NCBI GenBank assembly: GCA_049279675.1
Contig: JBAPOP010000168.1
Location: 136,878-200,877, forward strand
DNA length: 64,000 nt
DNA from: Palsa-147 sp049279675
Lineage (GTDB): Bacteria > Acidobacteriota > Terriglobia > Acidiferrales > UBA7541
Direction of reading: 5' to 3'
The notes under the pieces were generated by a model. It was not told the DNA's origin. It saw only the letters and a list, made by a program, of their open reading frames with translations, and did no database searches. Each line of letters starts with the position of its first letter. Position 1 is the stretch's first letter. Both the position numbers and the translations under genes were made by a program. Of the stretch, positions 40,650-48,713 are shown piece after piece.

Positions 40650-42266
40650 TTGCCGACCTTCCAGCCTCGCAAAACCTATGACGTGATTGTGGTCGGGGCC
40701 GGCCACAACGGCCTGACGGCCGCGGCGTATCTGGCGCGCGCGGGACTTTCGACACTCATTCTCGAGCGCCGTGAAATCGTTGGCGGTTGCTGCGTCACGG
40801 AAGAGATCGTGCCCGGTTGCCGCGCTTCCACGACTTCTTACATTGCCAGCATGTTGCGCCCGAAAGTCATTCGCGATCTCGATCTCGGCGAGCACGGTCT
40901 GCGCATGGTCCCGTGCGATCCGTCGATTTTGGTCGCGTTCCCTGACGATACCGTGCTGCCGTGGTGGGCCGAGCGTGAGCGCGCGGTCGCTGAATTTCGC
41001 AAAATTTCCACTCGCGACGCTGAAACATTTGCCCGCGTCGATGACAAACTGAAAAAGATCGCGCGATATTTTCAGCCCTTCTTTCTCGAAGCGCCGCCCG
41101 ACGTACGCGCGACAGGGATCGCGGGTCTGCTCGAACTCTTGCGCACCGGGAGGCGATTCCGCGGAATCAGCGGCGAAGAGATTGCCGAAATTATTTCATT
41201 TTTCACCGGCAGCCTCGGCGATTTCCTGGATCGAACTTACGAAACGGAGAAAATGAAGACGCTGATCCTCGCCAACAATGTCTACGGAAAGCACGGCGGG
41301 CCTTACGACAATGGATCGGCACTCGGGCTTTTGTTTCATCTACTCAGCGGCGGTGACGGCGAAATTCAAGGATTTTACGGACACGTGATCGGTGGAATGG
41401 GTTCGATTACAGAAGCTCTTGCGGCCGCGGCACGAAAACACAGCGCCGAGATCGTAACGTCAGCGCCCGTCGCAAAAATTGATTCGCGCAATGGCCAGTC
41501 GCGCGGCGTTGTGCTCGAGGACGGAACCGAGATCCAATCGCGTTTTGTTTTTTCGAATGCCGATCCGAAGCGGACGTTCCTGCGCCTCGTCGAGCCAAAC
41601 GAATTGTCCGCGGAATTCCGGCGCTCGGTCGAAGGCATCAAGATGGCCGGCCCGTGCGCGAAAGTGAATTTCGTCTTGAGCGAAGAACCGAAATTCAAAG
41701 GCATGCCGCGCGAATGGCCGAAATCGCAGCGATCGTTCTGCACGCTCGTTCCGTCGCTTGAATTCGCCGAACGTTGCTACGACATTTCGAAATTCGGCGA
41801 GATTCCCGAGGATTTGTGGGTCGATTGTGTCATCGCATCGAACGTTGACGACACGCTGGCCCCTGCCGGGAAACACATCATGACCTGCTTCATCCAATAC
41901 GTGCCATACAAGCTGCGCGAAGGCACGTGGGACGAGAAGCGCGATCTGCTCGGCGACCGCGTGGTGAAAATGATTTCGCAATACGCACCGGGATTTGCGA
42001 GCTCGATCCTGGCCCGGCAAATTCTGACGCCGCTCGATCTCGAGCGCACGTACGGCCTGACGGAAGGCAATATTTTTCACGGCGATCTTTCGCTTGATCA
42101 GTTGTTCTTCATGCGCCCGGTCCCCGGCTGGGCGCAATATCGAACGCCGATCAAGGGACTTTATCTCTGCGGCGCGGGCGCGCATCCCGGCGGCGGCGTC
42201 ACTGGCGCGCCCGGCTATAACGCGGCGCATCAGGCTCTGCGCGACATGAAGCGCGGCGTTGCGTAA
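40650..42266 (+). CDS. FAD-dependent oxidoreductase, phytoene-desaturase/PYROXD2-like
   Basis: A 538-residue flavoprotein starting at TTG (no other start leaves the FAD motif intact). Residues ~11-45 hold the Rossmann dinucleotide motif DVIVVGAGHNGLTAAAYLARAG with the ERR end. ETFARVDDKL and VFSNADPKRTF are conserved family blocks. The C-terminal FAD-binding GLYLCGAGAHPGGGVTGAPG is complete. The family includes carotenoid desaturases and amine-oxidase-like enzymes; between a Rieske oxygenase/TetR pair and a BHMT-like gene, a role in oxidising a methylated amine or its product is more likely than carotenoid synthesis. Expression is probably controlled by operator 2. Confidence 0.85.
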   Translation: MPTFQPRKTYDVIVVGAGHNGLTAAAYLARAGLSTLILERREIVGGCCVTEEIVPGCRASTTSYIASMLRPKVIRDLDLGEHGLRMVPCDPSILVAFPDDTVLPWWAERERAVAEFRKISTRDAETFARVDDKLKKIARYFQPFFLEAPPDVRATGIAGLLELLRTGRRFRGISGEEIAEIISFFTGSLGDFLDRTYETEKMKTLILANNVYGKHGGPYDNGSALGLLFHLLSGGDGEIQGFYGHVIGGMGSITEALAAAARKHSAEIVTSAPVAKIDSRNGQSRGVVLEDGTEIQSRFVFSNADPKRTFLRLVEPNELSAEFRRSVEGIKMAGPCAKVNFVLSEEPKFKGMPREWPKSQRSFCTLVPSLEFAERCYDISKFGEIPEDLWVDCVIASNVDDTLAPAGKHIMTCFIQYVPYKLREGTWDEKRDLLGDRVVKMISQYAPGFASSILARQILTPLDLERTYGLTEGNIFHGDLSLDQLFFMRPVPGWAQYRTPIKGLYLCGAGAHPGGGVTGAPGYNAAHQALRDMKRGVA

Positions 42267-42287
42267 GCAAACATTTTGGAGGGAGAA

Positions 42288-43268
42288 ATGAAGAAGGGAA
42301 TTCTCGAGCGCCTGGAAGAGGGAATCGTTCTCGGCGATGGCGGCTACTTGCTCGAACTCGAAAAGCGCGGCTGGGTGCGCGCGGGACCGTTCACGCCCGA
42401 AGTTGCGCTGATGCATCCCGATGCGCTTCGCGAATTGCATCTTGAATTTCGCGAGGCCGGCGCCGAAGTGCTTCAGGCGCTGACGTTCTACGCGAGCCGC
42501 GACAAGCTCGCCACAGTCGGCTTCGACTCGCGCATCGAAGAACTCAACCGCGCCGCCGTCCGCATCGCAAAGGGCGTCGCCGGCGACCGTTGTCTAGTCG
42601 CGGGAAACCTGAGCCTCACCTGGATGTACGAGCCGAATGACAAAGCTTCACATGACCGCGTGCGAAAACTTTTCGACGAGCAACTCGAATGGCAAACAAG
42701 CGAGGGTGTGGACTTCATCATCGGCGAAACATTTTCGTACTTAGGCGAGGCGCTGCTCTGCGTCGAGCGCAGCAAGAGGACCGGCCTGCCCACGATGGTG
42801 ACAATGTGCTTCGAAAATCAGGATGTCGCCATCGAAGGCCAGTCGCCCGCCGATTGCGCGCGTGCTTTGGCGGACGCGGGCGCTGACATCGTCGGCATCA
42901 ACTGCTTGCGCGGACCCAAGCACATGCTTCCGCTCGCCGCCGAAATGCGGAAAGCCACCTCGGCGTATATCGCGACGCAGCCGGTGGCCTATCGCACCAC
43001 CGACGAAAATCGCGATTTCACAAGCCTGCCCGCGTTTCCCACCCAACTCGATCCCTATCAACTCTCGAGAAGTGAAATGGCCGAATATGCAGCCGACGCC
43101 CGGGCGATCGGCGTCAATTACATCGGCGCGTGCTGCGGCGCCGTCGCATCGCACATTCGCGAAATGGCGCAGGCGCTCGGAAAAATTCAGGCAGACACGC
43201 GCGTCTGGAAAAAGGGCGGCGAAAGAGCGATGTCCGCGTACGAATACTACGGCCACGACAAAAAATAG
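42288..43268 (+). CDS. Betaine-homocysteine S-methyltransferase-like protein
   Basis: 326 residues from the ATG at 42288 with GGAGGGAG just upstream; the frame opens at 42276. The N-terminus (KGILERLEEGIVLGDGGYLLELEKRGWVRAG) reads like animal BHMT (GDGG, then EKRG and AGPxTPE). The zinc-binding cysteines are in GINCLRG and GACCGA. The enzyme would transfer a methyl group from a betaine-like donor to homocysteine or another thiol. It follows the FAD oxidoreductase by 21 bp in one operon. The donor is not provable; other methylated compounds are possible. Confidence 0.85.
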   Translation: MKKGILERLEEGIVLGDGGYLLELEKRGWVRAGPFTPEVALMHPDALRELHLEFREAGAEVLQALTFYASRDKLATVGFDSRIEELNRAAVRIAKGVAGDRCLVAGNLSLTWMYEPNDKASHDRVRKLFDEQLEWQTSEGVDFIIGETFSYLGEALLCVERSKRTGLPTMVTMCFENQDVAIEGQSPADCARALADAGADIVGINCLRGPKHMLPLAAEMRKATSAYIATQPVAYRTTDENRDFTSLPAFPTQLDPYQLSRSEMAEYAADARAIGVNYIGACCGAVASHIREMAQALGKIQADTRVWKKGGERAMSAYEYYGHDKK

Positions 43269-43365
43269 CGCCGCGCGATTCCCCGGCAGATCGCGGAATC
43301 GCTCGCATCGCCCTGCCGCCTGAGGCATGATGTCCCGCACTTTGCTTGATTAAGAGTGAGGGCTG

Positions 43366-44775
43366 ATGGCGACGAAAGAGGTCTCGAACCAGCCGCGCCG
43401 CGCGATGGGCTTTCGAGACCTCGTTCTGTTTTACGTTGTCACCGGCATCAGCCTGCGCTGGATTGCGACCGCGGCCACCGCCGGCGCGAGTGCCGTTGTC
43501 ATCTGGCTCTTCGCGTGGTTCGCGTTTTACCTCCCTCTCGCGCTCTCGGTGATGGAACTCTCCTCGCGTTATCCGCAGGAGGGCGGCCTCTACGTCTGGA
43601 CCAAGCACGCGTTCGGCGATTTCGCGGCGTTCATGAATGGCTGGACATACTGGGCCAGCAACCTACCTTACTTTCCCGCCGTACTTTATTTCGCCGCGAG
43701 CAGCGCGCTTTACATCGGTCCGGCGCGTTGGCATAGCCTCGCCGGCAACAAAACGTACTTCATCGTTTTTTCCCTCGCTGGTCTGCTGCTCGGAACCGTG
43801 CTGAATGTCGTCGGCCTCTCCGTCGGCAAATGGCTTCACAATCTCGGCGCGATCGGCACGTGGCTGCCGATCGGAATCCTTTACGTAATCGCGGCGATAT
43901 GCTGGTGGCGCTTCGGTTCGGCTACGTCTTTTCGCGGCGCGAATCTGATCCCGCATGCGCATTTTCGCGACGTACTTTTCTGGGCGACGATCGTCTTCGC
44001 GCTCGGCGGCTCCGAGTCCGCCTCGTTTCTTGGCGATGAAGTCGAAAATCCGCGGCGCAATATTCCGCGCGCGTTACTGATCGCCGGAACAATCGTGACC
44101 ACCGGCTACATTCTCGGCACAGTTGCGATGCTCGTCGCGCTGCCTTCCGGCGAAGTCAGCGGGCTCGAAGGAATCATGCAGGCGATCTCAACCGCGGGAA
44201 GCCGCGTCGGTCTCGGCGGCATTGGCCCGATCGCCGCGCTGCTCATTGTGATCAGCAACGTCGGTGCGCTGGGAGCTTGGCTCGCGGCGACCGCGCGGCT
44301 TCCTTTTGTCGCAGGCATCGATCGATATCTTCCATCGATTTTCGCGCGACTTCATCCGCGATGGCGCACCCCGTACGTCGCGCTCCTCACGCAGTCCGCC
44401 TTGGGCGCCGTGTTTATCTTTCTCGGCCAGGCCGGAACGAGCATCTACGGCGCGTACGAAATATTCGTCAGCACGGGAATCATTTCGTATTTCATCCCGT
44501 ATCTCTTCACATTTGCTTCGCTCATTCGATTGCAGCGAGAGCCCGCCGGCCCCGATGTGTTCCGCATACCCGGCGGACGCCCAGTGGTGACGATGATCGG
44601 TGTCCTCGGATTCACCACAACGCTCGTGACGATTGTTCTGTCGCTCGTTCCCGCGTCGGATGAACCGCATCCATTCATCGCCGTGGCGAAAATCATCGGC
44701 CTAACATTCGTGCTGCTGGCTGGTGGCGCTGGTATTTTCTACACAGGCCGCAAGCGCCAACAGCAAACCGCCTAG
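43366..44775 (+). CDS. APC-family amino acid/amine permease
   Basis: A 469-residue inner-membrane transporter with about 12 hydrophobic segments. Helix 1 has FYVVTGISLRWIATAATAGASA, the substrate/ion-site helix of the APC fold, and the cytoplasmic loop SSRYPQEGGLYVWTKHAFGDF is the family signature. FALGGSESASFLGDEVENPRRNIPRAL lies in the helix 6-7 region. It starts 97 bp after the BHMT-like gene and ends before a strong hairpin. It may import the substrate of the cluster, whose identity is unknown. Confidence 0.9.
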   Translation: MATKEVSNQPRRAMGFRDLVLFYVVTGISLRWIATAATAGASAVVIWLFAWFAFYLPLALSVMELSSRYPQEGGLYVWTKHAFGDFAAFMNGWTYWASNLPYFPAVLYFAASSALYIGPARWHSLAGNKTYFIVFSLAGLLLGTVLNVVGLSVGKWLHNLGAIGTWLPIGILYVIAAICWWRFGSATSFRGANLIPHAHFRDVLFWATIVFALGGSESASFLGDEVENPRRNIPRALLIAGTIVTTGYILGTVAMLVALPSGEVSGLEGIMQAISTAGSRVGLGGIGPIAALLIVISNVGALGAWLAATARLPFVAGIDRYLPSIFARLHPRWRTPYVALLTQSALGAVFIFLGQAGTSIYGAYEIFVSTGIISYFIPYLFTFASLIRLQREPAGPDVFRIPGGRPVVTMIGVLGFTTTLVTIVLSLVPASDEPHPFIAVAKIIGLTFVLLAGGAGIFYTGRKRQQQTA

Positions 44776-44827
44776 ATGCATTCGCAGGGATAGACGCCGC
44801 CGCAAAAAAAGGGCCTGAAATGAGGAA

Positions 44828-44860
44828 CGGGGCCGCCTGGGTCGAGACGGCCCCGCTTTT
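44828..44860 (+). terminator. Intrinsic terminator after the permease gene
   Basis: An 8-bp GC-only stem (CGGGGCCG / CGGCCCCG) with a 12-nt loop, followed by CTTTTA. It lies between the convergent permease and bactofilin genes. Confidence 0.7.
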
Positions 44861-44896
44861 ACTGCCCGGGGGTTTGGGGGACGTTAAATTCGCTGC

Positions 44897-45346
44897 CTAC
44901 GATTTCTCTCCGCGCTGCAGAATTGTGCCCAGATCGGTGCCGACGGGCTTGCTGCTCGGATCCACTTCGATATGGCCCTTAAAGAACGCGCCTTCCTCGA
45001 TCGAAATTCGGCCGGTCGTCAGGTCTCCCGTGAACGAGCCGCCCTTCTTGATTTCCATGCGGTCGTGCGCGTTGAGATCGCCGTTCAATTTTCCGTAGAG
45101 AATCGCTTCCCGCGCCACGACGTCGCCTTCCACGTTTGAACTGCGGCCGATCGTCACGCGGTGCCCGCCGAAATTCACAGGCCCTTCAAATTTGCAGTCG
45201 AGATAAAGATCTTCGTGTCCGGTGAGTTCGCCCTTGAGCGTCAATCCGGGCCCAAGAGTGGCAACGTCGCGCGACACGCGCGATTCCGGCTGCAACGAAT
45301 CGCCTCGAGGCGCAGGCGGCTGAGACCCCGGTGTGTTATTCCACAT
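44897..45346 (-). CDS. Bactofilin (polymer-forming cytoskeletal protein)
   Basis: 149 residues from the ATG at 45346; a longer in-frame reading to 45445 runs over the PilZ gene and is unlikely. After a Pro-rich N-terminus, residues ~30-125 form the right-handed beta-helix of bactofilins (LTLKGELTGHEDLYLDCKFEG, IGRSSNVEGDVVAREAILYGK, LNGDLNAHDRMEIKKGGSFTG, DLTTGRISIEEGAFFKGHIE). Bactofilins polymerise into membrane-associated filaments that position wall or motility machinery. The start lies within the last codons of the PilZ gene, so the two are translationally coupled. Confidence 0.92.
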   Translation of the reverse strand: MWNNTPGSQPPAPRGDSLQPESRVSRDVATLGPGLTLKGELTGHEDLYLDCKFEGPVNFGGHRVTIGRSSNVEGDVVAREAILYGKLNGDLNAHDRMEIKKGGSFTGDLTTGRISIEEGAFFKGHIEVDPSSKPVGTDLGTILQRGEKS

Positions 45347-45695
45347 GATGTTTCCTTTCGGCGCTGGCGGGCCGGAGCGGCTGAAACAGTTGCCAGAAAT
45401 TTCCTTCAGCGCGAACGAACTCGAGTCCGACTTTCCACTTCGCACGGCGCATCGCTCGTATATCCACGACGCGGCATTCCTTCTCTTCCTCCGTGATCCC
45501 GTGAACGAGAAGAAGCGTTTGTCCCTGGTTCACGGAAACGGAAAGCTCAACACGCGCTCCGTGGGCATTGACGGCTAACGTATCCGTCAATTCCCGAAAG
45601 GGTTGGTTCTCCGCAGTGCGCCCATAAATTCGAACCGGTACGCGCAGACTCAACCGAGTGCTGCGCCGCCGGTTTTCGCGGCGATGAGCCATCAA
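45336..45695 (-). CDS. PilZ-domain protein
   Basis: A 119-residue single-domain protein. RRENRRRSTRLSLRVPVRIYG is the PilZ N-terminal RxxxR region, DTLAVNAHGARVEL matches the (D/N)xSxxG block only loosely, and KWKVGLEFV is the final strand. Likely a c-di-GMP-responsive effector, although the middle motif is degenerate and binding is uncertain. Its last 11 bp overlap the bactofilin start. It follows the response regulator gene after 72 bp on the same strand. Confidence 0.82.
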   Translation of the reverse strand: MMAHRRENRRRSTRLSLRVPVRIYGRTAENQPFRELTDTLAVNAHGARVELSVSVNQGQTLLLVHGITEEEKECRVVDIRAMRRAKWKVGLEFVRAEGNFWQLFQPLRPASAERKHHVE

Positions 45696-45767
45696 TTTCA
45701 GAGGCTAGCTTGGATTTTGGAATTGAAAAATAGTACGCGAGGACAGTGGCCCGAGAGACAGCTAGGT

Positions 45768-46517
45768 TCAGGCTACGAAGCGATAACCCACCCCGCGGAC
45801 CGTCACCAGGTATTGCGGTTTTGCTGGATCTTTCTCGATGTAGCGGCGCAGGCGCACGATGAAGTTGTCGATCGCGCGCGTGTCCGTGTCTTCGCGCAAT
45901 CCCCAGACGTCTTCGAGAATGGACTTGCGCGAGACGGTGTGGCCCTGGTTCTGGATCAGGTGACGGAGGAGCTTGGCCTCCATGAGTGTGAGGTGGATGG
46001 TGGCGCCGTTCGTGCGCAATTCGAGCGCGGAAAAATCAATCGTCTTGCCATTGAACGAAAACGAGTCGCCATTCGCCTCGGGCGCGCTATCTTCAGCTTT
46101 GGCCCCCGCCGCTACTCCCGTTTCTTCGGCGTTCGCGTTTCGCGTCCAGGCATTCCGGCGCAAGAGTCCTTGCAGGCGCGCAAGAAAAATCGGCAGCTCG
46201 AACGGCTTCGGAAGGTAATCGTCCGCACCCGCGGCAAATCCTTCGAGGACATCTTCGGGCCGCCCGCGAGCTGTGAGGATGAGGACGGGAACGAAATTCT
46301 TCGCCTTGCGCAATTCAGAGACAACGGTGAAACCGTTCACGCCGGGAAGCATGACGTCGAGGATGACTGCGTCGTACGGTTCCTTTCTCTCGACGAGCCG
46401 GTCGAGCGCCATCTCACCGTCTCCCACAATCTGCGCGGCATAGCCTTCCGCTTCGAGATTGAATCGCAGCCCTTCGGCCAAATGTGTCTCGTCTTCCACC
46501 ACCAGGACGCGGCTCAT
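45768..46517 (-). CDS. Two-component response regulator, OmpR/PhoB family
   Basis: 249 residues. The receiver domain has the acidic pocket VVEDE, phosphoacceptor D54 in VILDVMLPG, T82 and K104 in LPKPF. A linker of ~35 residues, longer and more Ala/Glu-rich than usual, leads to a winged-helix DNA-binding domain (residues ~150-248) with LTLMEAKLLRHLIQN and DNFIVRLRRYIEKDP, then the RGVGYRF wing. It overlaps the start of its partner kinase gene by 4 bp. Targets are not evident; bactofilin and PilZ genes lie directly downstream. Confidence 0.95.
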   Translation of the reverse strand: MSRVLVVEDETHLAEGLRFNLEAEGYAAQIVGDGEMALDRLVERKEPYDAVILDVMLPGVNGFTVVSELRKAKNFVPVLILTARGRPEDVLEGFAAGADDYLPKPFELPIFLARLQGLLRRNAWTRNANAEETGVAAGAKAEDSAPEANGDSFSFNGKTIDFSALELRTNGATIHLTLMEAKLLRHLIQNQGHTVSRKSILEDVWGLREDTDTRAIDNFIVRLRRYIEKDPAKPQYLVTVRGVGYRFVA

Positions 46518-47470
46518 GCGCGGCTCCTCGGCAACTCGAGGGTGATCGTCGTGCCTCGCCCTTCGCCCGCGCTTTCAGCAAATACTTTTCCGCCGTGCTT
46601 CTTCGCGATAGAGCGGACGATGAAGAGTCCGAGCCCAGTACCTTTCACCTGCGCGCGCGACCGGCCGCGCACACGGTAAAAGCGTTTGAAAATGCGCTTC
46701 AATTCATCCACCGGAATTCCCATGCCGTGATCGCGTACGCGAAGGAGAACGTGTTTTGTATCCGGTGTCTCGATTTGCGCGGAAACATCCACGTTGTCCT
46801 TCGAATACTTGATGGCGTTGTCGAGCACGTTGGTAACGGCCGTGCGAAGCTCGTCGGCATCGCCGCGGACGGTGATCTGATTCCCGTTTTTCGGCACCTT
46901 GTATTGCAGCGCCTTGGCAGTGAGGTGATGCCGCGACCGCGCGAGTTCCATGCATTCCGATACCAGTCCGCCGAAATCGATCTCCGTGCGCTCGCGCCGC
47001 CCGGTCTTGAAGCGCGCCTCTCCGGCCTTTAGCACTTGTTCAACTGTGTGGACCAGCCGGTCGGTGTCATTCAGCATTAGATCGTAAAATTGCTGCCGCT
47101 TCTTTTCATCCACATCGTGCCGCTGGAGAGTCTCGAGATACAGCCGGATTGAGGTGATCGGCGTCTTCAGTTCGTGAGTGACCGAATTTATGAAACTGTC
47201 GTGCTGTTCGTTCCGCTTGATTTCACGAATGAGAAAGCTCGTATTGAGAATCATTCCAGCGATGATGGCCGCGAAAAAGACGATACCGAAAAAAAGCAGC
47301 ACGCCTTCGCGCCAGTTGAGAATGATCCAACTGATATTGAGCGCGACGGCCAGCGCCACCAGGCCTGAGCCCAGCGTCACGAAGAACGCGATTGTTTTTC
47401 GACGGCTCGCGATTTGCATGTTGTCTGGACGTAATTGTACCGCCGATGGGTTGCTATGAGGTTCGCGCAT
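46514..47470 (-). CDS. Sensor histidine kinase, probable intramembrane sensor
   Basis: 318 residues from the ATG at 47470 (ATG at 47419 is an alternative). Two hydrophobic segments (about residues 28-50 and 56-78) are joined by only a few residues, so there is no periplasmic sensor domain; such kinases sense the membrane itself or a partner protein. The phosphorylated histidine is H99 in SVTHELKTPI, followed by the N box (NVLDNAIKYS), G1 (DHGMGIPVDE) and G2 (GTGLGLFIV). It forms a pair with the following response regulator. Confidence 0.94.
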   Translation of the reverse strand: MREPHSNPSAVQLRPDNMQIASRRKTIAFFVTLGSGLVALAVALNISWIILNWREGVLLFFGIVFFAAIIAGMILNTSFLIREIKRNEQHDSFINSVTHELKTPITSIRLYLETLQRHDVDEKKRQQFYDLMLNDTDRLVHTVEQVLKAGEARFKTGRRERTEIDFGGLVSECMELARSRHHLTAKALQYKVPKNGNQITVRGDADELRTAVTNVLDNAIKYSKDNVDVSAQIETPDTKHVLLRVRDHGMGIPVDELKRIFKRFYRVRGRSRAQVKGTGLGLFIVRSIAKKHGGKVFAESAGEGRGTTITLELPRSRA

Positions 47471-47487
47471 GAACCGAAAGGTTCATG
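47468..47487. promoter_or_regulatory. Inverted repeat at the histidine kinase start codon
   Basis: CATGAACC-GAAA-GGTTCATG is a perfect 8-bp dyad whose distal arm contains the kinase ATG (47470). The start codon also lies inside a second small dyad, GGTTC-ATGCGC-GAACC, on the minus strand. It could be an operator of the response regulator or a hairpin that limits translation. Confidence 0.4.
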
Positions 47488-47566
47488 GGCACGCCTGAGA
47501 GAGGCGTTTAAATGAAAGGCGAAAAATGCAACCGCGAGCCGGCTGCCAGGTTCTCTTACGCCAGCT

Positions 47567-48490
47567 TTACGACGAAAGATTTGGCTGAACTTGCGGCGTC
47601 GCGGGAACGATTCCGCTGGCCGGCGAATCCTCGGCTGGCTTTTCGCCTGTCTCAACCGTGCGAAGACTGGCGACGCGAAGGTTTTTCGCGAGTCCGAACG
47701 TTTTCAGCAGCCAGATTCCGTACCAGTTGAAGTCGATTTCATACCACGTTAGTCCGTGGCGCACCGATGTCGGATGAGCGTGATGGTTGTTGTGCCATCC
47801 TTCGCCCCACGTCAATAGCGCAACCCACAAACTGTTGGTCGAAAGGTCCCGCGTCACATAGCGGCGCGTTCCCCACGAGTGAGTGGCGGAATTGACGAGC
47901 CATGTGGTTTGCAGCCCGACAACCGTGCGGAGGAAAATTCCCCATAGCATGACGGACCATCCGCCAAATACAAGCAGCACCACTCCGAGAACGATGAGCG
48001 GGACGTAGTGATATTTCGTGATCCAAACATAAAAGCGGTCTTTCGCGAGATCGGGTACGTACCGCGCGAGCGTTGACGTATCGTGGTGCATCGACTTTCC
48101 GACAAGTATCCAGCCCATGTGCGCCCACCATGTGCCGTCGATCGGCGAGTGCGGATCGCCTTCGTGGTCGGAATATTTATGGTGGATGCGGTGCGTTGAC
48201 ACCCAGAAAATCGGTCCGCCTTCGAGCGCGAGCGTCGCGAAGACGGTGAGTGTGTACTCGAGCCACTTTGGAATCTTATAGCCGCGATGCGTTAGCAAGC
48301 GGTGGTAGCACATGCCAATTCCAACGCTCGCCGATAGCCACCACAGGTAAAGTGCGATGAACAGCGCTTTCCACGTGAAGAAAAATAGCGCGACGATCGC
48401 GAGTGCGTGAAAAGCCATCATCACGCCCGCCGTCACCCAATTGATTCCGTCGTCCTTTGCCTTCGCCGCTCGTAGATCGGTGAGTTCCAT
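47567..48490 (-). CDS. Acyl-CoA/acyl-lipid delta-9 fatty acid desaturase
   Basis: 307 residues from the ATG at 48490; in-frame sequence upstream to 48568 looks non-coding. An integral-membrane di-iron enzyme that puts a cis double bond into acyl chains. The three histidine boxes are complete: HRLLTH, HRIHHKYSD and GWHNNHHAHP. Four hydrophobic stretches flank them in the usual 2+2 arrangement. It probably adjusts membrane fluidity. The C-terminal 35 residues are Pro/Glu-rich and not conserved. Confidence 0.93.
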   Translation of the reverse strand: MELTDLRAAKAKDDGINWVTAGVMMAFHALAIVALFFFTWKALFIALYLWWLSASVGIGMCYHRLLTHRGYKIPKWLEYTLTVFATLALEGGPIFWVSTHRIHHKYSDHEGDPHSPIDGTWWAHMGWILVGKSMHHDTSTLARYVPDLAKDRFYVWITKYHYVPLIVLGVVLLVFGGWSVMLWGIFLRTVVGLQTTWLVNSATHSWGTRRYVTRDLSTNSLWVALLTWGEGWHNNHHAHPTSVRHGLTWYEIDFNWYGIWLLKTFGLAKNLRVASLRTVETGEKPAEDSPASGIVPATPQVQPNLSS

Positions 48491-48713
48491 ACTTGGCCCT
48501 TCCCACGAAATGTCAATGATTGTGCTGTGCTTGTGGCGCTGGACTAAGGCTAGCAAAGAAGCTCGCAAGTGTTTGTAATACTTGTGTAATAGGGATTTCA
48601 GGGGCGCTTATCGGTTAGTGCGGCCTTAATTGAGGCTGAATTGTTGATCTGTGGGAGTGCCTTGCGGAACTGACTGGCAGCTGCGTCGGGCGCCGCGAAC
48701 TATGAAATAAAGC

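Noticed and set aside
40650..42266. Carotenoid desaturase (crtI) for the FAD protein
   Set aside because: No phytoene synthase or other carotenoid gene is near, and the neighbours point to amine metabolism; the family is broad, so no symbol was given.
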